Notes under the pieces: model-generated | Databases searched by the model: none | What the model was told of the DNA's origin: nothing | What the model saw: only the letters and a program-made list of their open reading frames with translations | NCBI GenBank assembly: GCA_902780635.1 | Contig: CACZGH010000001.1 | Span: 248,001 to 312,000 of the forward strand | Direction of reading: 5' to 3' | DNA: 64,000 nucleotides | From: an uncultured Prevotellaceae bacterium | GTDB lineage: Bacteria > Bacteroidota > Bacteroidia > Bacteroidales > Bacteroidaceae | Shown: positions 50,387 through 58,593 of the stretch, piece by piece | Position numbering within the stretch: the first letter of the stretch is position 1 | How the letters are laid out: every line of letters begins with the position of its first letter | Made by a program: the position numbers and the translations under genes

Positions 50387-51722
50387 AAAATACGACGTAG
50401 GCATCTTCGAATACCTGTATATGTTTGTCATGGTCATCTATTTAGGCCAGATGACACCACAAACAGGTAGGATGGTGGGCACCATCAGCGGTGACCCCGT
50501 TCCTTTTCTCTTGCCGATTGTCCTCACTGTGATTCTTGTCTTTAAGAATCCTATCTCTTTCCTTAACAGACGACTGACATTCGTGTTGATTATATTCGCC
50601 ATATGGTCAATTTTAACCATAGAGCAATATCATTTGTTTGCCAACAACGAGCTCTCTTATTATTTCTTCCTGTTCTACTCGATCATTGTTGCCTATATAC
50701 ATATACAAGTATTCGGAAAGAAATTGTTACCTATATACGAAGACATCGTTGTCAAATTATGTGCCTTCTCCTTGCTATTGTGGACTTGGTCATATTTTGA
50801 TTCTTCAAGTATCCCATTCTTCAAGCAATTTGACCAAACCAGTTATGGCAATAACTTCTATTATCTATTCAACTGGATGGACCCCTCAGGCGACCAAGTT
50901 TACGAGGGTATACCCAGAAACGCAGGTTTCTCGTGGGAGCCTGGCCGTTTTTCTATCTGTGTCGTGCTTGCACTCTTATGCAACATCGCACGCAATGGCA
51001 TCACCTTCTTGAATTTCAACGTCTTGGTGATGTTGGCAGCGATTGCCTCTACCTTGTCCACCACTGGTTACGTGGCAACTGGCGTGCTCTATATCATCGC
51101 TTTCTCTCATAAATTGAATACACAAAAGACCCTCCTCTTTTTCTTCATTCTGGTACCCACATTGATCGGAGTGTCACAACTGGGATTCATGCAGAAGAAA
51201 ATTGAGGAGCAGCTCAGTGTGGAGACCAACCTCAAACAACTGGAGAAAACATTCAACTACAATACCGAGAATGCTGACGAGGGAGAATACCTGGCCTCGC
51301 TGGAGCGCTTCACCGCCATGTATTTTGAATGGGACAATGTGAGAGACAAACCGATTTTGGGATATGGAAGAAACCCTGAGAATAGTTATTTCTATGAAGA
51401 GGTCAGTTCAAACTTTGCTTTGACTGGAGGTCTGGTCAAGCTGTTGGCGCAATATGGTATCCCACTGGGTGTTTTCCTCTATTTCCTTTTGTTGATCTCC
51501 TCCTTCAGACTTAATAAAGACTTCCCGGAAGTGTCGAAGGTAGGACTCTTCTTCACGTTCATCGTGTGTAGCATCTCCTATGCCATGTTCACGATACCCA
51601 TCTTCACGGCCTTCTGGTTCTACGGCATCTTCTACAAAGATGAAAAAGAAGAAGAGGAAAAGAAGAAAGAGAGAATCACTTCCGAGGAAATCATGAAAAT
51701 CCTTCAAAAAGCTTTGAAGTGA
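50370..51722 (+). CDS. O-antigen polymerase/ligase-like membrane protein (Wzy-like)
   Basis: 450 residues with about ten helices and a long periplasmic loop (about 285-350) that ends in DKPILGYGRNPENSYF, close to the GxGxxxxHN-type segment of Wzy/WaaL proteins, although the usual HN is replaced by NS. The C-terminus is a charged, Glu/Lys-rich helix (about 425-450). It most likely polymerises the repeat unit. It overlaps the flippase gene and is followed after one base by a glycosyltransferase. Confidence 0.82.
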   Translation: MFSLFKKYDVGIFEYLYMFVMVIYLGQMTPQTGRMVGTISGDPVPFLLPIVLTVILVFKNPISFLNRRLTFVLIIFAIWSILTIEQYHLFANNELSYYFFLFYSIIVAYIHIQVFGKKLLPIYEDIVVKLCAFSLLLWTWSYFDSSSIPFFKQFDQTSYGNNFYYLFNWMDPSGDQVYEGIPRNAGFSWEPGRFSICVVLALLCNIARNGITFLNFNVLVMLAAIASTLSTTGYVATGVLYIIAFSHKLNTQKTLLFFFILVPTLIGVSQLGFMQKKIEEQLSVETNLKQLEKTFNYNTENADEGEYLASLERFTAMYFEWDNVRDKPILGYGRNPENSYFYEEVSSNFALTGGLVKLLAQYGIPLGVFLYFLLLISSFRLNKDFPEVSKVGLFFTFIVCSISYAMFTIPIFTAFWFYGIFYKDEKEEEEKKKERITSEEIMKILQKALK

Positions 51723-51723
51723 T

Positions 51724-52914
51724 ATGAGGCCCCGCCTGTTCATCGTCACCGACAACCCTATGCCTCATGGCATGGCTGCCACCGAGCGCATCAAATGCTA
51801 CGCCAAGGCAGCCACAATGCAAGGTATCCCCTGCGAGATAGACATTTTCCACCGTACGGAAGTCTATGGCCGGGCACCGCGCAATACGGAGGGAAATGGT
51901 GATATGGACGGTTATCATTTTCACTATATCCACAACACCCCTCTGCGCGGCTCCAACGTCATCAGTCGCCGCCTCGCCGACTGGGCTGACAAGATTCGCA
52001 CAGTGGCCTATCTGCACAAAAGACTGCAAAAAGACGACGTCGTGCTGCTCTATGCCAGCGAGGAGAAAACCCTGACCCGTATGCTGGCTCTGCTTGCACA
52101 CCTCCGTGGCACCCCTATCATCAGAGAGCTTTGCGAATATCCCTACGGCTATGTTGACGAGACACCCTTCACACGCATCAGGGCCCGATGGTATCTTCGC
52201 TCCTTCTTCCACCATTTCGACGGCGCTATCTGCATCTCCGAGGCCCTCTACCAACTTGCTCAAAAGCATCATCCCAAAGGGAAATACCTGAAGTTGCCCA
52301 TCATGGTGAAGGAACGGGCTGATATCGAACCCTATCAGGGAGTCAGACCCTACATCTTTCATGGAGGCACCATGACGGAGCGCAAAGACGCCATCGTAAG
52401 TACCATGAAGGCTTTTGCGCAGGCGAGCCACAAAATCAACTGCGGACTCGACTTTATCCTCGCCGGACCCAAGTCGCCACATGAGAAAGAACTGGCAGAG
52501 ATCATCCGCGAGAATGGTCTGCAAGACCATGTGCGGTTTCTCCCACTGCTCAGCCACGACGAGTCGCTCAGCTATCAGAAAGGGGCGTTTCTGACCATCC
52601 TCAACAAAAACGACAACCTGCAAAACCAGCACGGCTTCTCCACCAAACTAGGTGAGGTGCTCATCAGTGGCACACCCGTCATCACCACAACCGTGGGCGA
52701 GGCCAACTTGTGGCTTGAAGACGGTGTGAGTGCCTATATCGTGAAACCGGGTAAGCCAGAAGAGATCGCAGCGAAGATTGTGCAGGCTTACAACAATGAG
52801 AAAGAACGCCAAGCCATCGCCGAAAAAGGCCGGCAAGTGGCCGCGCAGTATTTCAACACCACCTATCAAGGACAAAGAATGAAACAATTCTTTGGCGAGT
52901 TGCATGAACGATAA
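51724..52914 (+). CDS. Glycosyltransferase, GT4-like (GT-B fold)
   Basis: 396 residues. An N-terminal Rossmann half with an early TDNPMPHGMAATERI acceptor loop, a linker, and the C-terminal donor half containing IFHGGTMTERK (about 211), LSYQKGAFLTILNKNDN (about 280-296) and KLGEVLISGTPVITTTVGEA (about 306-325), with the EX7E position partly altered (GEVLISG in place of the usual E-x7-E block). Sugar donor unknown. It begins one base after the polymerase and overlaps the next transferase by 11 bases. Confidence 0.88.
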   Translation: MRPRLFIVTDNPMPHGMAATERIKCYAKAATMQGIPCEIDIFHRTEVYGRAPRNTEGNGDMDGYHFHYIHNTPLRGSNVISRRLADWADKIRTVAYLHKRLQKDDVVLLYASEEKTLTRMLALLAHLRGTPIIRELCEYPYGYVDETPFTRIRARWYLRSFFHHFDGAICISEALYQLAQKHHPKGKYLKLPIMVKERADIEPYQGVRPYIFHGGTMTERKDAIVSTMKAFAQASHKINCGLDFILAGPKSPHEKELAEIIRENGLQDHVRFLPLLSHDESLSYQKGAFLTILNKNDNLQNQHGFSTKLGEVLISGTPVITTTVGEANLWLEDGVSAYIVKPGKPEEIAAKIVQAYNNEKERQAIAEKGRQVAAQYFNTTYQGQRMKQFFGELHER

Positions 52915-54046
52915 CCAACGACAACTGAGCCACCTGCGCATTACTTTTTTCATCGACTCTTTCGGACGAGGAGGCAAAGAGCGGAGGTGCCTACAGCTGA
53001 TACAAGGCCTCAACGCTCGTGGCATCCGTGACATCCAACTCATCATCGCCGACGATTTCGTAGAATACGACGAAATCTATGAGACATCGGCACAAGTGGA
53101 AATCCTCAGCAGACGAGAGAAGAAAAAAGGCAACCTGCAAATCATCAGAGAGGCCGGACAGCTCATCGCACAATTCAAGCCCGACATCGTCATGGCATGG
53201 GGGCTGATGTGTGCCTTCTTCACCGACGCCATCCGGCTCCGACAACGATTCAAATATATCATCGCCTACATCGCCGACTGCAACCAACCGTCATTCCCTT
53301 TAAAAGACTATTTCGTCAATATCGTCAGCAAAAGACTCTGCGACAAAGCGGTGGGCAACTCGTTGGCGGGACTGAAAGCATACCAAATAGCCGACCGGAA
53401 GAAATACTGTGTGTACAACGGGTTTAATATCTCCCGCCTTGACCGCATCAAGCATCTGGACACCACCCGCTATCAGCATGACATCCTGAAGGTGAACACC
53501 ACCCATATCGTGACGATGGTGGCTGGCGTAGACCGGCGCAAAGACTATCGCACCTTTATCGAGACAGCCCGGAAAATCACTGCCCAGCGTAGTGACACCA
53601 CTTTCCTTTACGTCGGTAAAGGAAGGAAAATGGACGACGCTCTCTCGCTACTGCGAGAAGAGGACAAGGGCGTCATCCGGTTTTTAGGATTCAGAGAAGA
53701 CGTGGAGGAAATACTCGCCTGCTCATCACTCTCCCTCTTGCTGACCAATTACCACCAGCACGCAGAGGGAATCTCCAACTCCATCTTAGAATCGATGGCC
53801 ATAGGGACCCCCGTGATCGTCACCCGCGGAGGAGGCTCCGCAGAAATTATCGCCGACGGGCACAACGGCTACTTGGTGGACAACAATGACATCAGCGTCA
53901 TCTGCCAATATATCAATGAGTTGCTCGACGACCCCCACAAAAGACAACAAATGGGAGAGGCATGCAGAAGCCAAGTCAAGCAAAAATTCTCACTCGAAGC
54001 CACCACACAACAATATATCGACATGTTTCGTGAGGTATTATCTTAG
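52904..54046 (+). CDS. Glycosyltransferase, GT4-like (GT-B fold)
   Basis: 380 residues from the ATG at 52904; the longer reading uses a TTG inside the previous gene. FFIDSFGRGGKERRCLQLIQ (about 15-34) is the acceptor-side glycine loop of GT4 enzymes, and HAEGISNSILESMAIGTPVI (about 285-304) is the donor-side EX7E block with both glutamates. It adds a sugar to the growing repeat unit on the cytoplasmic face. Donor unknown. Confidence 0.9.
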   Translation: MNDNQRQLSHLRITFFIDSFGRGGKERRCLQLIQGLNARGIRDIQLIIADDFVEYDEIYETSAQVEILSRREKKKGNLQIIREAGQLIAQFKPDIVMAWGLMCAFFTDAIRLRQRFKYIIAYIADCNQPSFPLKDYFVNIVSKRLCDKAVGNSLAGLKAYQIADRKKYCVYNGFNISRLDRIKHLDTTRYQHDILKVNTTHIVTMVAGVDRRKDYRTFIETARKITAQRSDTTFLYVGKGRKMDDALSLLREEDKGVIRFLGFREDVEEILACSSLSLLLTNYHQHAEGISNSILESMAIGTPVIVTRGGGSAEIIADGHNGYLVDNNDISVICQYINELLDDPHKRQQMGEACRSQVKQKFSLEATTQQYIDMFREVLS

Positions 54047-54058
54047 AGGCGAGGGAAC

Positions 54059-54086
54059 TCCTAATTACTAATTCCTAATTCCTAAT
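54059..54086. repeat. Heptamer array (TCCTAAT)
   Basis: Four TCCTAAT-type units in register between a glycosyltransferase stop and the acetyltransferase start, within an otherwise tightly packed operon. Confidence 0.75.
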
Positions 54087-54092
54087 TAATAT

Positions 54093-54722
54093 ATGTGGCG
54101 CCTACAACGAGCCTTTGAGTATATCGCCGACAAATTCTGGGGTTTCTTTATCAAGAGAGCCATGGGGCATTGCGGACGCAATGTGATGATCAAACCCAGC
54201 ACCTCTATCTTCAAAGGGCTGGAGAATATCCACATCTCCGACAACGTGAGGATTGCGCGCTATGCCGTCATCTATTCCACCCATGCCAAAGTGTTCATCG
54301 GAAGCAAAGTGGGCATCGCTCCCTATCTGAAAATCATCACCGGCAACCACCGTTTCGACGGCGTGGGGCATTGGATGTTTGACGGCGACCTGCCCAAACG
54401 GCCAGAGGACGACCAAGATGTCACCATCGAGGGTGACAACTGGTTTGGCATCAATGTGACCCTACTCTCAGGCGTGACCATCGGGAGAGGCAGTTGTGTA
54501 GCCGCAGGAGCTGTGGTCAACAAGTCTTTCCCACCCTACTCTATCATTGGTGGCGTGCCCGCCCGGCTGCTCAGATACCGTTTCACCATCGACGAGATAC
54601 TGGAGCATGAGCGGATACTATATCCTGAAAACCAAAGATATACAAGAGCGCAGTTAGAAGCGCAGCGAAGCGAATGGACATCATCATCGTCGCACCGTCA
54701 CTCGACCCCACAGTCAACGTAA
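54093..54722 (+). CDS. Left-handed beta-helix acyltransferase (hexapeptide repeat)
   Basis: 209 residues. Hexapeptide repeats span about 30-160 (ISDNVRIARYAVIYS, VFIGSKVGIAPYLKI, WFGINVTLLSGVTIGRGSCVAAGAVV, given here as landmarks), followed by VNKSFPPYSIIGGVPARLLRYR, the typical end of maltose/serine O-acetyltransferase-like enzymes. The probable catalytic His lies in ITGNHRFDGVGHW (about 84-96). It most likely acetylates a sugar of the polysaccharide. The C-terminal tail overlaps the next gene by 49 bases. Confidence 0.9.
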   Translation: MWRLQRAFEYIADKFWGFFIKRAMGHCGRNVMIKPSTSIFKGLENIHISDNVRIARYAVIYSTHAKVFIGSKVGIAPYLKIITGNHRFDGVGHWMFDGDLPKRPEDDQDVTIEGDNWFGINVTLLSGVTIGRGSCVAAGAVVNKSFPPYSIIGGVPARLLRYRFTIDEILEHERILYPENQRYTRAQLEAQRSEWTSSSSHRHSTPQST

Positions 54723-55765
54723 GCGGAGTGTCGGCGGTCGCCAACTTCATCATCCATAACAACCCTTCGCGCCAATACCTACATTTCCAACAGGGCAAGG
54801 GCGATACGGAGAGCGGTCATCTCATCAGCAGAGCCAGCCGCATCTGCCGCACCTACCGCCATTGGAAATCATTTCTCTCCACTCACCCTGACTGCCTTGT
54901 CCACTACAATTTCCCTCTCGACGCACCATCCATCCTACGAGACTACTGGTTCATGGCGCTCGCCGTCAGGAAAAAGCGCAAGATGGTGGTCCACATCCAT
55001 GGCGGGCTGTACCTCTTCAAAACCAAAAGGCCTTGGGTCATCAATCGACTGCTGAAGAGCGTTTTTCAATGGGGACTACCCGTCATCGTGCAAAGTGACA
55101 AAGAAGAAGCCGTACTGAAGAATGATTTCAAGGCAGAGAAAGTGCAGGTGCTGGCCAACTGCATCGACCTCGGCGACGCACAAACATTCAAAAGGGAGCC
55201 ATGTCTTCATGGACCACTGGAGATAGTCTATTTAGGCAGAATAGAACCCAACAAGGGGATGGACGATATGCTGAAAGCAGCAGAGATGCTGAAGAGACGT
55301 GGTGTCAATTTCAGACTGCACTTAGCAGGCAAAGAACAAACAGCAGGAGCCTACATACCCCGTTTTGAGAAAGCATTAGGGTCGCAATTCGTCTATGAGG
55401 GAATCGTCTCTGGAGCGAAAAAAGAACAACTGATGAAGAAATGCCAAGTGTTTCTGTTGCCGTCACTTTACGAGGGCCTGCCCATGTCGCTGTTGGAATG
55501 TATGAGCTATGGCATGGTGCCAGTCACCACCAACGTGGGGAGCATCAGCACAGTAGTAGAGAACGGGAAAAACGGTTTTCTCGTCCATCAAAAAGATGCA
55601 GACAGTATCGTCACGGCCATCACCACCATTGACCAAGACCGCCAACGGATGAATGAGATGGGACTTCTGGCTCAAAGTACCATCATCCATCAGTTCTCGC
55701 CTCAACAATATATCACCACTCTCAACCATATTTATGATAGTGAGGTGAAAACCCACCTTCATTGA
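54674..55765 (+). CDS. Glycosyltransferase, GT4-like (GT-B fold)
   Basis: 363 residues. MDIIIVAPSLDPTVNVSGVS carries the N-terminal glycine-type loop; HIHGGLYLFK lies near 110; IVYLGRIEPNKGMDDMLKAA (about 185-204) and PSLYEGLPMSLLECMSYGMV (about 262-281, with the EX7E pair) identify the donor half. Its first 49 bases overlap the acetyltransferase gene; the start at 54674 is the first residue of a good GT-B N-terminus, so the overlap is probably real. Confidence 0.9.
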   Translation: MDIIIVAPSLDPTVNVSGVSAVANFIIHNNPSRQYLHFQQGKGDTESGHLISRASRICRTYRHWKSFLSTHPDCLVHYNFPLDAPSILRDYWFMALAVRKKRKMVVHIHGGLYLFKTKRPWVINRLLKSVFQWGLPVIVQSDKEEAVLKNDFKAEKVQVLANCIDLGDAQTFKREPCLHGPLEIVYLGRIEPNKGMDDMLKAAEMLKRRGVNFRLHLAGKEQTAGAYIPRFEKALGSQFVYEGIVSGAKKEQLMKKCQVFLLPSLYEGLPMSLLECMSYGMVPVTTNVGSISTVVENGKNGFLVHQKDADSIVTAITTIDQDRQRMNEMGLLAQSTIIHQFSPQQYITTLNHIYDSEVKTHLH

Positions 55766-55770
55766 AGCCC

Positions 55771-56505
55771 ATGCGACTGAAATCACTGAAAATCGTAGAA
55801 AGCCGTGCCGAACTGGACAAGATACCGCAGGGCAAGATACTGATCAACACCATCAATGCCCATTCCTACAACGTGGCACAAGAAGACGCTGACTTCGCCG
55901 ACGCCCTGATTGGTGGAGACTATCTCATACCCGACGGCGCCAGCATCGTCAAGGCTTGCGGTTGGATCAAGGCGGCCTCACGCCCGAAAGAACGGATAGC
56001 CGGATGGGACCTGTTTGAGCATGAGATGAAAAGGGTGGACGAAGAAGCACGCCAAGACCAGCGACCACAGACGGTGATGTTTATGGGATCGAGCGACAAG
56101 GTGCTAAGCCTGATCGAGCAGCGATGTGCCAAGGAATATCCCATGCTGCACGTAGTGACCTACTCTCCCCCCTACAAGCCCGTGTTCACTGATGACGACA
56201 ACAAAGCCATCATCCAGGCCATCAACCAAGCACAACCCGACCTGTTGTGGATAGGCATGACAGCCCCCAAACAGGAGAAATGGACCTACCAGCACTGGTC
56301 CCAACTCGACATTCACTGTCATGTGGGCACCATCGGCGCCGTCTTCGACTTCTACGCCGGCACCGTGAAGCGCGCACCCCAGTGGTGGCAAAAGCATTCC
56401 TTAGAATGGCTCTACCGCCTCATCAAAGAGCCTCGGCGCCTCTGGCGCCGCTACATCATCGGCAATGCGATTTTCATATGGGAAGTGATGAAAAATGAAA
56501 AATGA
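55771..56505 (+). CDS. WecG/TagA/CpsF family glycosyltransferase (GT26)
   Basis: 244 residues from the ATG at 55771; the upstream TTG lies in the previous stop region. Family blocks are INTINAHSYNVAQ (about 24-36), DYLIPDGASIV (about 47-57), VMFMGSSDKVL (about 95-105), LLWIGMTAPKQEKW (about 147-160) and GAVFDFYAGTVKRAPQWWQK. GT26 enzymes add a sugar to a lipid-linked sugar, often N-acetylmannosaminuronic acid or N-acetylmannosamine. The last codons are part of an ATGAAAA heptamer array. Confidence 0.92.
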   Translation: MRLKSLKIVESRAELDKIPQGKILINTINAHSYNVAQEDADFADALIGGDYLIPDGASIVKACGWIKAASRPKERIAGWDLFEHEMKRVDEEARQDQRPQTVMFMGSSDKVLSLIEQRCAKEYPMLHVVTYSPPYKPVFTDDDNKAIIQAINQAQPDLLWIGMTAPKQEKWTYQHWSQLDIHCHVGTIGAVFDFYAGTVKRAPQWWQKHSLEWLYRLIKEPRRLWRRYIIGNAIFIWEVMKNEK

Positions 56506-56588
56506 AAGATGAAAATGGGAAAATGGGAAAATGAAAATCGTCTGCTCATCATCTTGTAATAACGAAATAACGTAATAACGACATCACA
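56488..56588. repeat. Heptamer array (ATGAAAA) plus octamers (TAATAACG)
   Basis: ATGAAAA-type heptamers run from 56488, inside the GT26 gene, to about 56537. After a short gap the octamers TAATAACG, AAATAACG, TAATAACG follow (56557-56580). Two different words are used in one gap. Confidence 0.8.
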
Positions 56589-56631
56589 ATATCAATACAA
56601 CACGAAAGAACAACAAAACAACATAAAAAAC

Positions 56632-57819
56632 ATGAGAGACCTATTTCAAGCTTACCGCACATTCTTTGGGAAGGGCGACGCACTCTACCAGCTCTTCTCA
56701 CCCTATCGGATATGCCCGCTCGGCGCACACGTAGACCACCAGCACGGACTGGTGAGTGGATTCGCCTTCGATAGCGGCATCGAGTTTCTGTTCTCCGCCA
56801 CCGACACAGGCAAGGTGGAGATGTGTTCCCTCTCCTTTGAGGGACTGATGACCTTCAACGTGAGGAGGGAAATCGACGGCAAACAAAACAACTGGGGCGA
56901 CTACCTGCGCGGCGCAGTATGGTCACTGCAACAGGATTTCCAGTTGCAGAAAGGCATACGCGGCGTGGTGAAAGGCTCCATGCCCATCGGCGGACTGTCA
57001 TCATCGGCAGCACTGCTCTGCGGATTTGTGGCAGCCCTCGACAAGGTGAATGACTTAGGACTGGACAAAATGCAGATCATCCGCTACGCTTCCATGGCCG
57101 AACGCCAATATGTGGGACTCAACAACGGCATCCTCGACCAAGCCTGCGTGGTGCTCTGTGAGGCAGAGAAACTGCTCTATCTCGACACTGAGACCTCAGA
57201 ATATAAGATACTGCCTTTCGGCGACGGCAAGAAAGCCTTGCCCTTCAAAATCGGCATCTTCTTCAGCGGCGTGACCCGCAAACTCACCGGCACCGACTAC
57301 AACCTGCGCGTGTCGGAGTGCAAAACGGCGGCGTGGATCATGCAGGCCTACGAAAACATCCCACTTCAGGAGATGGGAGCCACAAGGTTGCACGACGTGC
57401 CACGGGAACTCTTCGAACGATACAAAGAGCGCATGCCGGAGCGGTTCGCCAAGCGCGCCCTGCACTTCTACTCAGAGTGCGACCGTGTGAAAAAGGGTGT
57501 CGAGGCGTGGAAGAAAGGTGACATCAAGGCTTTCGGCCAACTGATCTTCGAGAGCTGCGAGAGTTCGATGAACAATTACGAGTGTGGTTCGCCAGAACTG
57601 ATTGAGCTGTACAAAATCATGCGACGCACCGACGGCATCTACGGCGGACGCTTCAGCGGCGCAGGATTCAAGGGCGCATGCATCGCACTGGTCGACCCCG
57701 ACAAGGAGGAACAAATCAGAGCGTATATCACGGAAGAATATCTGAAAGAGTTCCCACAATACAAAGACTCGTTCAAGGTGTTCTTCTGCCATACCAGCAA
57801 CGGCGTAGATTTCTTGTAA
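56632..57819 (+). CDS. GHMP-family sugar kinase (galactokinase/galacturonokinase-like)
   Basis: 395 residues. The sugar-binding signature is SPYRICPLGAHVDHQHG (about 23-39) where galactokinases have a GRVNLIGEHTDYNGG-like block; the PLGAHxDHQ form is, from memory, that of plant galacturonic acid kinase. The GHMP ATP loop GGLSSSAALL is at about 123-132 and the C-terminal motif GGRFSGAGFKGACIAL near 342. It should phosphorylate C1 of a sugar or uronic acid. The nucleotidyltransferase gene 18 bases downstream could then make the NDP-sugar for this cluster. Confidence 0.85.
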   Translation: MRDLFQAYRTFFGKGDALYQLFSPYRICPLGAHVDHQHGLVSGFAFDSGIEFLFSATDTGKVEMCSLSFEGLMTFNVRREIDGKQNNWGDYLRGAVWSLQQDFQLQKGIRGVVKGSMPIGGLSSSAALLCGFVAALDKVNDLGLDKMQIIRYASMAERQYVGLNNGILDQACVVLCEAEKLLYLDTETSEYKILPFGDGKKALPFKIGIFFSGVTRKLTGTDYNLRVSECKTAAWIMQAYENIPLQEMGATRLHDVPRELFERYKERMPERFAKRALHFYSECDRVKKGVEAWKKGDIKAFGQLIFESCESSMNNYECGSPELIELYKIMRRTDGIYGGRFSGAGFKGACIALVDPDKEEQIRAYITEEYLKEFPQYKDSFKVFFCHTSNGVDFL

Positions 57820-57837
57820 AAAAAAGCGTCTATCGAA

Positions 57838-58575
57838 ATGAAAAATATCATCATCGCGGCGGGCTATGCCACTAGACTGTACCCGCTCACAGAAAACTTC
57901 CCCAAACCGCTGCTCAAAGTGGGCAGCAAATCGATCCTGGACCGCATGCTCCACGACATCGACACCTTCGACGACATCGACGAGCATATCATCGTGACCA
58001 ACCATAAGTTTGCGCACATCTTCGAAGAATGGAAAGAGGAGACGGCCTATACGAAACCCATCAACATCATCGACGACGGCACGGAAACCAATGAGACACG
58101 ACTCGGCGCCGTGAGAGACCTGCTACTGGCCATCAGTCAGCGTAGCATCGACGACGACATCATGGTGCTAGCGGCAGACAACATCCTCGACTTCTCCTTC
58201 AAGGGATTCGTCGACTTCTTCCATGAGAAGCAGTCGTCGGTCATCATGTATTATCATGAGCCGACACTCAAAAGGCTGCAGCGCACCGGCGTCATCGCCA
58301 TCGACAACGACCAAAAGGTGCTGGAGATGCAGGAGAAGCCAGAGAAGCCAGTCTCGGAATGGGCAGTGCCCCCCTTCTATATCTACCGCCGTGAAGACCT
58401 GCCACTCATCCGCGACTGCATGAACCACGGCTGCGGTTTCGATGCACCTGGCAACCTTGCCCACTATCTGGTGGACCGCACGCCCATCCATGCTTGGCGC
58501 ATGCCTGGCCAGCGCTTCGACATCGGCTCTCTCGACAGCTATCAAGAGGCGAATGAGAAGATGAAAAATGAATAA
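57838..58575 (+). CDS. Sugar-1-phosphate nucleotidyltransferase
   Basis: 245 residues. The N-terminal pyrophosphorylase signature AAGYATRLYPLTENFPKPLL (residues 7-26) and the mid-protein VLAADNILDFSF (about 108-119) are those of RmlA/GalU/GCD1-type enzymes that make NDP-sugars from sugar-1-phosphate and NTP. It acts with the kinase before it, probably as a salvage route to an activated sugar. The final codons (MKNE) belong to an ATGAAAA repeat at 58561-58581. Confidence 0.9.
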   Translation: MKNIIIAAGYATRLYPLTENFPKPLLKVGSKSILDRMLHDIDTFDDIDEHIIVTNHKFAHIFEEWKEETAYTKPINIIDDGTETNETRLGAVRDLLLAISQRSIDDDIMVLAADNILDFSFKGFVDFFHEKQSSVIMYYHEPTLKRLQRTGVIAIDNDQKVLEMQEKPEKPVSEWAVPPFYIYRREDLPLIRDCMNHGCGFDAPGNLAHYLVDRTPIHAWRMPGQRFDIGSLDSYQEANEKMKNE

Positions 58576-58581
58576 TGAAAT
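58561..58581. repeat. Three ATGAAAA-type heptamers over a stop codon
   Basis: ATGAAAA, ATGAATA, ATGAAAT in register, covering the last codons and stop of the nucleotidyltransferase gene. Confidence 0.6.
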
Positions 58582-58593
58582 AGACCTCACAAC

